DNA of 7,363 bases, taken from contig CAYYTU010000115.1 in the NCBI GenBank assembly GCA_964474655.1, positions 1 to 7,363 on the forward strand, in the 5' to 3' direction. The stretch comes from CAYYTU01 sp964474655. Lineage in GTDB: Bacteria > Chloroflexota > Anaerolineae > B4-G1. The position numbers and the translations under genes are program-made. Under the pieces are notes generated by a model. That model made no database searches, was not told the DNA's origin, and saw only the letters and a program-made list of their open reading frames with translations. Below, one piece after another: positions 1 to 5,403 of the stretch (its first letter is position 1; every line of letters starts with the position of its first letter).

Positions 1-1
1 G

Positions 2-451
2 GCCCTGGAGATGCTGGAGACCTACAAGGACAAGGATAAGGTCGAGATGCGCTTTCGGGTGGCCAAGGGTGTGCTTCGCGTGCGGCCAATCTACCTCCAC
101 AAGGACGAGCGAATCGCGGCGATGTTGATGGTCAATATGATTGCCTTGTTGGTCTATTCCCTGGCCGAGCGGAGGTGTCGCCGCAATGGACTGCACATCA
201 CGACCCGGCAGATGCTGTATGCCTTTGAGCCGCTACACGTGATAGAGAGCCACTTCATAGATGGGAGCGTGCTTTACCAGAGCATGCCACTCACGCCGCA
301 CCAGCAGGAGATTATCCGAGGGATGGGGCTCAAAGGCAAAACCTTGCTGGGAGAAATAGAGGGTGTGGACAATGGTGCGACGGGGAGGCAGTTCACTATG
401 CCACCGCCACGAGGACAGCCTCTACAACGGAAAGCAGCGGGAATCATCTAG
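2..451 (+). mobile_element. IS1634/IS4-type transposase, C-terminal fragment (starts before window)
   Basis: This is the 3' end of a DDE transposase gene that runs in from the left; the frame is open from base 2. Counting from the ATG at 11, the sequence shows Y5-x2-K8-x3-E12-x6-K19, which fits the Y-(2)-R-(3)-E-(6)-K signature of IS4-superfamily transposases with Lys in place of Arg. E12 would be the last acidic residue of the catalytic triad. The following stretch (VRPIYLHKDERI, then a hydrophobic MLMVNMIALLVYSLAER segment) is typical of the tail of IS1634-group transposases. The first two catalytic Asp residues lie outside the window, so intactness of the whole gene cannot be judged. It is the only gene on the plus strand, and the peptidase gene facing it is truncated, which suggests the element damaged it. 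Confidence 0.8.
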
Positions 452-506
452 GCATCGGCAAATCTCGCCGGCGTCTCACCCTGCGAGTGGACGAAGAAAG
501 GGAATC

Positions 507-538
507 ATACTTGCGTAGCAGAATGAGACGGCAAGTAT
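507..538. repeat. Inverted repeat downstream of the transposase
   Basis: ATACTTGC (507-514) is matched by its exact reverse complement GCAAGTAT (531-538) around a 16-nt loop. It sits about 55 nt after the transposase stop, so it could be a hairpin terminator or lie near the right end of the IS. There is no T-tract after it, so a classical intrinsic terminator is not supported. The rest of 452-621 shows no gene, and the exact IS end could not be located. Confidence 0.4.
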
Positions 539-621
539 AAATTGCGTAAATCCGCTATGGGAAGAGTTTGGCCCCGGCCCAGGGCCACTGTTCGTTCCGC
601 AGCGTCGTTATTCACGCGGAC

Positions 622-891
622 TTATCGGTTTTTAAAGTGCGGAAAACAGGCTAAGTGAGCCTCAAGATCGGCCAGGGAACCCTGGCTGAAGCATACCGAC
701 AAGCCCAGATCAGCCAGACGCTGAATATTGGAGGATGGAGCGCCAAAATCCTGAATGCCGAGCAAAGCCATCAGCCGTGCGTAACCGACAGGCCGCTTCC
801 AGTATTCCAATACCATAGCCGCACAGGCAGCTAGGCAGTCAGCCTGCCGGCGCTGTTTGCGGTGAGGAACGGGCAGCAAGTTCCTGCGCAC
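622..891 (-). pseudogene. C39-like cysteine peptidase, truncated N-terminal half (module protein B1)
   Basis: The 89-aa product carries the first half of a papain-like C39-type peptidase fold. After a short PVPH lead-in it shows Q13 (oxyanion-hole position) and C19 in an ADCLAAC motif, the same Q+6=C spacing as in C39 proteases, then the helix MVLEYW. It aligns with copy B2 (1877-1407) through SLADLEAHLA and then diverges into CFPHFKNR and a stop. The half with the catalytic His and Asp is missing, so peptidase activity is not expected. I chose GTG 891 because GGAGG (905-901) lies 9 nt upstream and the length before the PH-x-x-Q motif matches B2; an ATG at 927 is also open. The gene overlaps A1 by 53 nt. 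Homology ends near 649, close to the IS remnant, so insertion or an associated deletion probably removed the rest. There is no signal peptide or membrane segment. Confidence 0.6.
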
Positions 892-1240
892 GACCTTGAA
901 CCTCCGCGATATAATCAGCGTTGACATTCAGTTCACCACTTTCTACGTCCACGTCGACGCTCCCTACAATCCCAAGCGAGCCATACGAGGGGAAGGTCAA
1001 AACGATCGGAACACGCCAGTAGACGCGATCGGCCACAATCAGATTCGGCGGATCGCCATGCATCAGATAACTGATCTCGCGGTGAACAAAACGATTAACC
1101 TTGCGCCGAGCTTCCTCAGCCGAGACAACGATCCTGGCAGAGACGTTGATCACGATACTCACGTGCCCCGTCTCTGGAATAGACCGATCAGCCAGCACAA
1201 TGGATGTGGAGTGCGTTCTCGAAGCCTTCCTGAGCTTCAT
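839..1240 (-). CDS. Small WRVP-motif protein, module protein A1 (function unknown)
   Basis: This 133-aa protein is a clear but diverged paralogue of A2 (2319-1870). Both share an ARR(K/R)VN helix (residues 45-49 here), a G-(D/E)-P-x-LI element, the core YWRVP (74-78), LTFPS, and a glycine-rich VGSVDVDVESGEL stretch that resembles the end of PepSY-type repeats (G-x-I-x-VD-x-x-TGE). PepSY similarity is an impression, not a demonstrated relationship. The N-terminus differs from A2. ATG 1240 is preceded by a GGAAGGGG purine run 10 nt away. The gene overlaps the following peptidase fragment B1 by 53 nt, so the two are probably translationally coupled. No transmembrane segment or export signal is visible, so a cytoplasmic protein is likely. 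I cannot assign a function; its constant partner is a C39-like peptidase. Confidence 0.65.
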   Translation of the reverse strand: MKLRKASRTHSTSIVLADRSIPETGHVSIVINVSARIVVSAEEARRKVNRFVHREISYLMHGDPPNLIVADRVYWRVPIVLTFPSYGSLGIVGSVDVDVESGELNVNADYIAEVQGRAQELAARSSPQTAPAG

Positions 1241-1272
1241 CGAACTTTTTCCCCTTCCATCACTTATCCCTC

Positions 1273-1323
1273 CTACGAGGCAAACAAGTCAAGCCTGGCC
1301 TGTTTGGTCTCATCCCACATCAT
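1273..1323 (-). pseudogene. 16-codon leader ORF or relic of a gene start
   Basis: ATG-ATG (1323-1318) is preceded by an unusually good ribosome binding site, AAGGAG (1334-1329), 5 nt away. It encodes MMWDETKQARLDLFAS and stops with TAG. The start resembles the N-termini of small charged helical proteins that I recall from Chloroflexota, so it may be the stump of a lost gene between the promoter and A1. Alternatively it is a leader peptide for the A1 transcript. Only 32 nt separate its stop from the A1 start. Confidence 0.3.
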
Positions 1324-1378
1324 TCGCTCTCCTTCCTAATCGCTCGTCTTTCAACTTGCGCTTTGCTCACTCGCTCTG

Positions 1379-1410
1379 ATTATACCTTACCCACTTTTCG
1401 TCACCGTCAA
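1379..1410 (-). promoter_or_regulatory. Putative promoter for A1-B1
   Basis: The -10 TATAAT (1384-1379) is perfect. The only good -35 match, TTGACG (1410-1405), lies 20 nt upstream, longer than ideal, and it overlaps the end of B2. The -10 and the following bases, TATAATCAGAGCGAGTGAGC (1384-1365), match those of the DUF4258-like unit (5728-5709) with one difference, which supports a genuine conserved promoter. Confidence 0.45.
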
Positions 1411-1877
1411 CATATCTCGTTCGATTCAGGTGTGATGATGGCACAACCGTAATCCATCTCGGTCCAGGCAGCATCAAAACTAATCGCCGAAATGCTCACC
1501 GGGCCTTTTTCCATCACAGGGTCATGCACGTGAACCTGCTCATCGTTCATACCCACGACAACGATGGCGTGACCTATATCCGTTTCCCAATACTCTAAAA
1601 AATCCGTACGAACGAAAACAATGACGGGGATTCCTCTCTGAAGCCATTGTGTCAGATCCACCCGTGCACCTCGTCCATAGTCCACGTCCCACCCCTAGCG
1701 AGACAAGCGCCGGATAGCCGAAGCGCGCACACCCCACAATCCAATTTCCAGCAGTTCCGCCACGTCCTCCTCGGACACTGCCGATTCCCAGTAAGCGAGC
1801 ACCATGCGCACACAAGCCGCCAGGCACAAGCCTTCGGCCGATTGAAGATAGTGTGGCAACGAGATGAGGTCAGTCAT
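1407..1877 (-). pseudogene. C39-like cysteine peptidase with one in-frame amber codon (module protein B2)
   Basis: The frame spans 156 positions and carries the full set of C39/papain-like landmarks: Q12, C18 in a GLCLAAC motif, the MVLAYW helix, H103 in GHAIVVVG, and D119 in a V-H-DP motif. The reading frame is broken only by TAG at 1697-1695 (position 61); the same frame continues to 1407. Alignment with B1 puts Leu at that position (LADLG versus LSR-stop-G), so one TTG-to-TAG change explains it. The start ATG 1877 lies in ATGACTGA, overlapping the A2 stop by 8 nt, a strong sign of translational coupling. The product would be a soluble cytoplasmic papain-fold protein of about 17 kDa with no ABC-transporter part, unlike bacteriocin-exporter C39 domains. 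The amber codon could be a real inactivating mutation, a sequencing error, or suppressed. Translation could yield two fragments, since GTG and ATG codons lie downstream of the stop. Confidence 0.7.
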
Positions 1878-2319
1878 CTTCCGTTGAAATATCTGCTGTG
1901 GGAGTCTCCAGCACTGCCCGCGCCAGGCGCTCGGCGCGCTGGGCGATCTGAGCCAGCAATTCATCGTCGACCATCACGTCTCCGAGTGTGGCATCCACGT
2001 CCACTTCTCCCACGCTACCCACCCGCCCTTTCGAGGGAAACGTCAGGTCGACCGGTACCCGCCAGTACCAGTGGTCCGTATAAATCAATCTCGGTTCGCC
2101 GGCGAGCAGCAAATGACTTACCCGATCCAACATCAGCCCATTAACCCGGCGCCGGGCATAGGCCGGCGCTACCTGCACGTGAGGCGAATCGATAGCCAAT
2201 GCCCGCGAGCTATCTCGCAAGATCGCGGTTAGCCAATTGGTGAATTCAACTGCGATATCATCCCCCCAGGCCTTACGGACGGTTTCCGGCAATTGCTTAA
2301 TCCCAGTATCGAATGTCAT
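1870..2319 (-). CDS. Small WRVP-motif protein, module protein A2 (function unknown)
   Basis: This 149-aa soluble protein opens with a helical, acidic N-terminus (LPETVRKAWGDDIAVEF). The conserved module follows: ARRRVN (55-60), GEPRLIY (74-80), YWRVPV (85-90), DLTFPS (91-96), then VGSVGEVDVDATLGDV and a charged helical tail ending in STEDD. The family core is shared with A1. ATG 2319 is preceded by AGGAG (2330-2326) with a 6-nt spacer and by a strong promoter at 2397-2369. Its stop codon is embedded in the start region of B2 (ATGACTGA), so A2 and B2 are coupled, with A first. By analogy with the neighbouring pairs A could be a regulator, inhibitor or substrate of the peptidase-like partner, but nothing in the sequence proves this. 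I do not recognise a named family. Confidence 0.75.
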   Translation of the reverse strand: MTFDTGIKQLPETVRKAWGDDIAVEFTNWLTAILRDSSRALAIDSPHVQVAPAYARRRVNGLMLDRVSHLLLAGEPRLIYTDHWYWRVPVDLTFPSKGRVGSVGEVDVDATLGDVMVDDELLAQIAQRAERLARAVLETPTADISTEDD

Positions 2320-2368
2320 TACGTTCTCCTAGCTATACTTGCTACAGTGAAGATTAACCCCTAACCCA

Positions 2369-2397
2369 ATTATACCCCCTCCCGGTCCCAAAATCAA
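2369..2397 (-). promoter_or_regulatory. Sigma-70-type promoter of the A2-B2 module
   Basis: TTGATT (2397-2392) and TATAAT (2374-2369) are separated by exactly 17 nt. Transcription would start near 2362, giving a leader of about 43 nt before the A2 ATG. It follows directly after repeat R1. Confidence 0.7.
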
Positions 2398-2406
2398 AAG
2401 CGTAAA

Positions 2407-2745
2407 ACGTGAAACGTATTGCGTAAGTGGCAGCAAGTTTTCGTCATTAGTTGCCCTCCTGGTTCCCGCGCGGTCTTTGGAATCGCTGCGGGGCAAGGCT
2501 GCTCGACTACGCTTGTGCCGGGCAAGGGTGCAACGAGGGGATGCTGGGGAGATGACGCTTACGGCGCTGCGTCCCCGTCGAAGCGCAGCAAGCCCAGGCC
2601 CTTCGGCAACCTCAGGGCAAGCTGTTTGAGCACGCGCCAGATGAATATAGGGGGTTGCCCCAGATTAAGCCCTTCGACGGTGCTCAGGACAAGGCGTCGG
2701 GGTTCGATGAGGAACCGTCTCAGCCATTCCAGGCCGTGAGCGACG
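2407..2745 (-). repeat. Dispersed repeat copy R1
   Basis: R1 separates the VapC stop (2775) from the A2 promoter. It shares long stretches with R2, R3 and R4, including the conserved block from CGCGCGGTCTT through GATGCTGGGGAG and the GTCGAAGCGCAGCA block. It holds one good short repeat CCCTTCGACGGTGCTCAGGACAAGG (2670-2694) and one decayed copy (2599-2622). Read on the minus strand, 2735-2559 is an open glycosyltransferase-like tail, annotated separately. The CGTGAAACGTATTGCGTAAG stretch at its far end recurs in R4. Confidence 0.85.
2559..2735 (-). pseudogene. Relic of a WecG/TagA/CpsF-like glycosyltransferase C-terminus (in R1)
   Basis: The frame is open for 58 codons and ends in TAA (2561-2559). 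It begins GLEWLRRFLIEPRRL and contains FIWRVLKQL and LGLLRF, which resembles the C-terminal helical tail of WecG/TagA/CpsF (GT26) glycosyltransferases (GLEWLxRLLxEPRRL, then NPLFLWRVL). This assignment is from memory of the family. Two short inserts, VLSTVEG and ALRLPKG, are encoded by the CCTGAGC-n-TCGAAGG short repeat; both keep the frame. There is no start codon context or catalytic domain, so it is a fragment, not a gene. Confidence 0.5.
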
Positions 2746-2774
2746 AGGTGCGTAACCCCTGGATATCCTAAACC

Positions 2775-3197
2775 TCAACGGTCGGTCAGTATGTAAGGTT
2801 CCACAACCTTCACATCTGTCATCGGATAATGGCGGGCGTTGCGGGTGATCAGATCGGCGCCAACGACAAAAGCAGTCGCCGCAATGAGCGCGTCGGGCAG
2901 CGCCAGGCTGTGGGAGCGTAAATACCGCACGCGGTATTCCCCCGCCTTTCTGGCGATCTCGCCGTCGACGTCAAGGCGAGTCAGGCTGTCGAACAACGCC
3001 TGTACCGCTAACTTCTCGCCGGGCCGGACGTTGGAATAGATCTCGGCCTCACTGATCACCGAGAAGTAAACCTTCGCATCATCCAGAAAGAGCGAGTCGA
3101 TGAAATCCAGGGCCTGCTGGTAACCGCGAAGGTGGTCAATCAACACGTCCGAATCAATCAGGGAGCTAGGCCAGGCCGAGACTTTGCTCTCGTTCAT
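2775..3197 (-). CDS. vapC: VapC-type PIN-domain ribonuclease toxin
   Basis: This is a PIN-domain endoribonuclease, expected to cleave RNA in a Mg2+-dependent way and to be neutralised by the upstream VapB. From ATG 3197 the protein has 140 aa. The acidic residues are all present (numbering from this start): D15 in LIDSDVLID, E52 in SEAEIYS, D102 in LPDALIAA, followed by ITRNARHY with N120, the usual end of the active site. The length is normal for VapC. A GTG at 3209 in the same frame is an alternative start; I prefer 3197 because GGGGAG (3207-3202) lies just upstream, although the spacing is short. The gene overlaps vapB by 32 nt, the usual coupled arrangement. It appears intact and potentially functional. 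Confidence 0.9.
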   Translation of the reverse strand: MNESKVSAWPSSLIDSDVLIDHLRGYQQALDFIDSLFLDDAKVYFSVISEAEIYSNVRPGEKLAVQALFDSLTRLDVDGEIARKAGEYRVRYLRSHSLALPDALIAATAFVVGADLITRNARHYPMTDVKVVEPYILTDR

Positions 3198-3438
3198 CCC
3201 ACTCCCCACGGAGTTCGTCTATGATGGCGGTGCTGTCAGTCTTGAGGTCATCCCGCTCCCTCCAGACGCCAAAGCTCTCCTGCAAGCCCCGCCGCTGCTC
3301 TAGCCCGACTCCTTTCTCCTGCAAGAAACGTCTGACAGCTTGTTCTAGCAGATTGTCAGGGGAGGCCTGCTCTTTTTGTCCCAGCAGAACCAAATCTTGC
3401 CATACTTTTTCTGAGAGGTGTACGCGAACTGTGCTCAT
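3166..3438 (-). CDS. vapB: VapB-type antitoxin
   Basis: This 90-aa antitoxin would bind VapC through its C-terminal tail and repress its own operon through its N-terminus. The N-terminus (VRVHLSEKVWQDLVLLGQKE, then DNLLEQAVRRFLQ, about residues 4-40) has the strand-helix-helix pattern of a ribbon-helix-helix DNA-binding domain. The remainder is charged (ERDDLKTDS, DELRGEWDERE) and suits a flexible toxin-binding segment. ATG 3438 has GAGGAG (3452-3447) with an 8-nt spacer. The gene overlaps vapC by 32 nt and follows its own promoter at 3522-3495. The exact antitoxin subfamily is not certain; the pairing with the PIN gene is the main support. Confidence 0.8.
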   Translation of the reverse strand: MSTVRVHLSEKVWQDLVLLGQKEQASPDNLLEQAVRRFLQEKGVGLEQRRGLQESFGVWRERDDLKTDSTAIIDELRGEWDEREQSLGLA

Positions 3439-3494
3439 TGCCCTATCTCCTCACTGTTTCGTAGATTCATCGGCACCATTTCTCTACTGTCTCA

Positions 3495-3522
3495 ATTATA
3501 TCACTTCAGTCCCAAAGTTAAA
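3495..3522 (-). promoter_or_regulatory. Promoter of vapBC
   Basis: TATAAT (3500-3495) is preceded, 16 nt away, by TTTAAC (3522-3517), a modest -35. It shares the TTTGGGA stretch inside the spacer with the A2 and UPF0175 promoters. The leader before vapB would be about 50 nt. Confidence 0.55.
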
Positions 3523-3572
3523 GAAGGAGACCTGTTCACAAAACAGCCCCCACTTTCCATCTTCCTTTTCCA

Positions 3573-3770
3573 CCGTCGCACCTCTGCACCCGCGCGGTCT
3601 TGGGAACCGTTGAGGGGCAAGGTTGCTCAACGACGCTTGTGCCGGGCGGGGGTGCAACGAGAGGGGGTGCTGGGGAGGAATGAGGCTTATGGCGCGGCGT
3701 GCTCATCGAAGCGCAGTAGGCCCAGGCCCTTCGACACGCTCAGGGCAAGCTATTTGAGCACGCGCCGCGG
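3573..3770 (-). repeat. Dispersed repeat copy R2 (short form)
   Basis: R2 lies between the stop of the 107-aa gene (3781) and the vapBC promoter. It has the same CGCGCGGTCTTGGGAA to GTGCTGGGGAGG block as R1 and R4 and a CCCTTCGACACGCTCAGGGCAAGC short repeat (3727-3750). On the minus strand only the last part of the glycosyltransferase-like tail remains (from R-V-L-K to LLRFDE, stop TAA 3689-3687), interrupted by an in-frame TAG at 3752. TGCACCC (3585-3591) and GGGTGCA (3650-3656) form an inverted repeat enclosing smaller dyads such as CGGT/ACCG. Confidence 0.8.
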
Positions 3771-3780
3771 GCGCAGGAAT

Positions 3781-4104
3781 CTACACGTGCGCCAGATTCG
3801 GGTCCTCGCAAATGTAGGCCAAGCGACGCCCCAGGTACGGTAAATCCGGTAAGTCGTGCCAATCTCGGACCAAATGGTAGGATGGCGAGGTCAAGAGGCG
3901 ACACGCATCCACCGCCTCACGCCATTCGGGCTTGCGAATCTCCGCAACGGTCTCGGCGGTGGGCAGAATCCCAAAATCCCACGCCGCGCACAGGCGCGCC
4001 AGGAAGTCCACGCGTGCGTTTAGGGTGTCGATCTCAGCGGGTGGGCGCTCGTCGGGATATAAAGCGCCATCGAGCCAATCGGGTGTTTTACTTTGTGAGG
4101 GCAT
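3781..4104 (-). CDS. Unknown 107-aa protein coupled to the AbiEii-like gene
   Basis: I do not recognise the family. The protein is soluble and rich in Trp, Asp and Leu (DWLDGALYPDE, EIDTLNARVDFLARLCAAWDFG, RDWHDLPDLPYLGRRLAYI), without a signal peptide, membrane span or obvious DNA-binding domain. ATG 4104 is favoured over an upstream in-frame ATG at 4170 because GGAGG lies 10 nt before it and it overlaps the AbiEii-like gene by only 17 nt. Its position directly behind a nucleotidyltransferase toxin-like gene suggests it is the cognate antitoxin or an accessory factor. It does not look like AbiEi, the usual antitoxin, which has a winged-helix domain and precedes the toxin. The stop codon lies about 13 nt before repeat R2. 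Confidence 0.65.
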   Translation of the reverse strand: MPSQSKTPDWLDGALYPDERPPAEIDTLNARVDFLARLCAAWDFGILPTAETVAEIRKPEWREAVDACRLLTSPSYHLVRDWHDLPDLPYLGRRLAYICEDPNLAHV

Positions 4105-4786
4105 TGAGGAAAATCCTCCGATACCAGTCACGCACCTGAGTAGCTTCTGATCGTTGCCCGGGGTCCGCAATCTCCGCCAGAGGGCGCTGCAGCGCGATGC
4201 GCTTCAAGTGGGTTTCGACCGCCAGGCGGGCGCGATTCCAATCAACGTCGCTGCCACTCAAGCGCTGGCGCTGCTCCCAAAGCTGCCAACACTCGCCAGC
4301 CGTGAGCAATTCGGCCTGGCATACGGCGTGAATGTCCCTAAAATCACGCGGCGCGCCTCGCTCAACTAATGCCACCATCTTGCTCGCCGCCAGGTCAGGC
4401 AGGCTATCCAGCTTCACATCGACCCAAGGAGCGCTTTGTGACCGCTCTAACTGGGCCGAGCGGTGAGCGATCTGAAAACTAAAGACCTTTTCCCCGGCCT
4501 CTGCCAGTTCGATGCTGGTGACCTCCCCCCACGTTCGCACGTTAACCTCGCCCCAGGAGCGCAAGACATCTTCGATTACTTGAACGATTGCCTCTCGTTC
4601 TTGCGGCGTAGCGTCCTTATCCCACCAGGCATCCACGTCGTGAGTGGGACGGTAGTCCAGGTAGTGCAGCAAGCCCAGGCCGCCGCCCAGCGAGAGCTTG
4701 TCCCCCAATCCCCGCCGGGCCAGCGCCTGCAGACAGGCCTCGGCATAGGCAGAGAGATGCACGGGACGTACCGTCATTGTGTTCAT
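4088..4786 (-). CDS. AbiEii/AbiGii-like nucleotidyltransferase (toxin family)
   Basis: The protein belongs with the DNA-polymerase-beta-fold nucleotidyltransferases of the AbiEii/DUF1814 group, whose members act as toxins by transferring nucleotides to RNA, in some cases tRNA. From ATG 4786 (232 aa) it shows GGGLGLL (34-40) as the nucleotide-binding loop, RPTHDVD (46-52) with the two metal-binding Asp residues, a VDVKLDSLPDLAASKM segment (122-137) with a possible third Asp at 123, and VERGAPRDFRDIHA, the conserved helical motif of DUF1814. GTG 4789 is also possible; ATG 4786 sits after GGCGG with a 6-nt spacer. The C-terminal third is mainly helical. It has its own promoter at 4855-4827 and overlaps the downstream 107-aa gene by 17 nt. 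The toxin precedes its presumed partner, the reverse of classical AbiE. All key residues seem intact. Confidence 0.85.
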   Translation of the reverse strand: MNTMTVRPVHLSAYAEACLQALARRGLGDKLSLGGGLGLLHYLDYRPTHDVDAWWDKDATPQEREAIVQVIEDVLRSWGEVNVRTWGEVTSIELAEAGEKVFSFQIAHRSAQLERSQSAPWVDVKLDSLPDLAASKMVALVERGAPRDFRDIHAVCQAELLTAGECWQLWEQRQRLSGSDVDWNRARLAVETHLKRIALQRPLAEIADPGQRSEATQVRDWYRRIFLNALTK

Positions 4787-4826
4787 CACTCACCGCCTTT
4801 TGTTCTACAATTTGCCTGTTTCGTAC

Positions 4827-4855
4827 ATTATACCTGCATCAACCTCCAAAAGCAA
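4827..4855 (-). promoter_or_regulatory. Promoter of the AbiEii-like operon
   Basis: TTGCTT (4855-4850) and TATAAT (4832-4827) are spaced by exactly 17 nt. The leader to ATG 4786 is about 35 nt. It begins right after the end of repeat R3. Confidence 0.65.
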
Positions 4856-4865
4856 AAAGCAGGCA

Positions 4866-5170
4866 CTCTTGCAGCGAGAGGGATGCTGGGGATTATGGCG
4901 CTCACGTCTCGTCGAAGCGCAGCAGACCCAGGCCCTTCGATACGCTCAGGACAAGCTGTTTGAGCACGCGCCACAGGAAGAGGGGGTTGCCGATGAGGTA
5001 GCGCTTCCAGGTTCGATGAGCAGGCGGCCCAGCCACTCCAGGCCGTGGGCGCCGGACGGCGCGTCATCCAGCGGGGGGGCGCTGGAGCACGCCGGAGATG
5101 TAGGGGAGGGCCACGTTGGCGTCGATGCGGCGTCGGCCCGACGGAGCCAGTTCCCCATCCGTATCAGGCA
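4866..5170 (-). repeat. Dispersed repeat copy R3
   Basis: R3 fills the space between the DUF2283 stop and the AbiEii promoter. It lacks the outer block (CGCGCGGTCTT to GTGCAACGA) found in R1, R2 and R4, and keeps GAGGGATGCTGGGG, GTCGAAGCGCAGCA, one short repeat (4933-4956), GCGGCCCAGCCACTCCAGG and GGGCCACGTTGGC. Its end GTATCAGGCA (5161-5170) is shared with R4 (TATCAGGCA near 6290) and contains the DUF2283 stop codon, so homology reaches exactly to the gene end. Confidence 0.8.
4902..5041 (-). pseudogene. Frameshifted relic of a WecG/TagA/CpsF-like glycosyltransferase C-terminus (in R3)
   Basis: On the minus strand LEWLGRLLIEP is encoded from 5041 to 5009, then a frame change leads into WKRYLIGNPLFLWRVL (from 5009), which continues to LGLLRFDET and TGA (4904-4902). 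This is the clearest glycosyltransferase-like tail among the copies. The LSVSKG insert comes from the embedded short repeat. Upstream, NVALPYISGVLQR (about 5127-5090) probably belongs to the same ancestral protein. Confidence 0.5.
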
Positions 5171-5403
5171 GGCTGCAATTCAGAAACTCCCAGGAATCGA
5201 CCCTGGATTGACTCGACAACTGAATCACGAATGAAGCGGCTGGCATTTAAGATTTCAATGCCGATCAGTTCGCCCCTGGCGTTCAACTCAACGGTGACGT
5301 TCGGCATAAGCTCCACACTGCCCGCCTCACGCTCGTCGGAACCGGCTACATTGATGTGCAGTACATCCTCTTCTTCAAAATACCTCATCTGTGTTTCACT
5401 CAT
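5164..5403 (-). CDS. DUF2283 family protein, probable antitoxin
   Basis: The 79-aa protein matches the DUF2283 pattern: a first strand MRYFEEEDVLHINV (6-19), an acidic loop, then a second sheet ELMPNVTVELNARGELIGIEIL (31-52) followed by ASRFI and a short helix. DUF2283 proteins are small beta-rich proteins commonly paired with DUF4258 proteins in toxin-antitoxin-like gene pairs, which is what is seen here. I chose ATG 5403 because GGGGAGG (5417-5411) lies 7 nt upstream; it overlaps the previous stop (ATGAGTGA) by 8 nt. A longer frame from 5457 has no need to be used. The gene appears intact even though its partner is frameshifted. Its stop lies in the shared TGCCTGATA boundary of the repeat. 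Confidence 0.8.
   Translation of the reverse strand: MSETQMRYFEEEDVLHINVAGSDEREAGSVELMPNVTVELNARGELIGIEILNASRFIRDSVVESIQGRFLGVSELQPA

Noticed and set aside
576..590. GGCCC-A-GGGCC palindrome near the IS remnant
   Set aside because: Too short and without a T-tract or sufficient loop to be called a terminator.
896..1339. A 147-codon plus-strand open frame opposite A1
   Set aside because: It lies wholly across A1 and B1, which have motifs, paralogues and ribosome binding sites; its translation is low in complexity and matches nothing I know.
1647..2144. A 165-codon plus-strand open frame opposite A2/B2
   Set aside because: Arg/Pro/Ser-rich translation typical of an antisense shadow in GC-rich DNA; the minus-strand genes explain the region.
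2419..2739. Plus-strand open frame through repeat R1
   Set aside because: The equivalent frames in R2-R4 differ or are broken, and the conserved, protein-like reading is on the minus strand.
3573..3770. Repeat as an integron attC site
   Set aside because: I saw no GTTRRRY/RYYYAAC core pair at corresponding places in the copies, and the repeat contains coding relics, unlike attC. No integrase is in the window. The search by eye was not exhaustive.
4463..4963. A 166-codon plus-strand open frame opposite the nucleotidyltransferase
   Set aside because: The minus strand carries the GGG loop, D-x-D and RG-x-x-RD motifs; the plus frame has no recognisable pattern.
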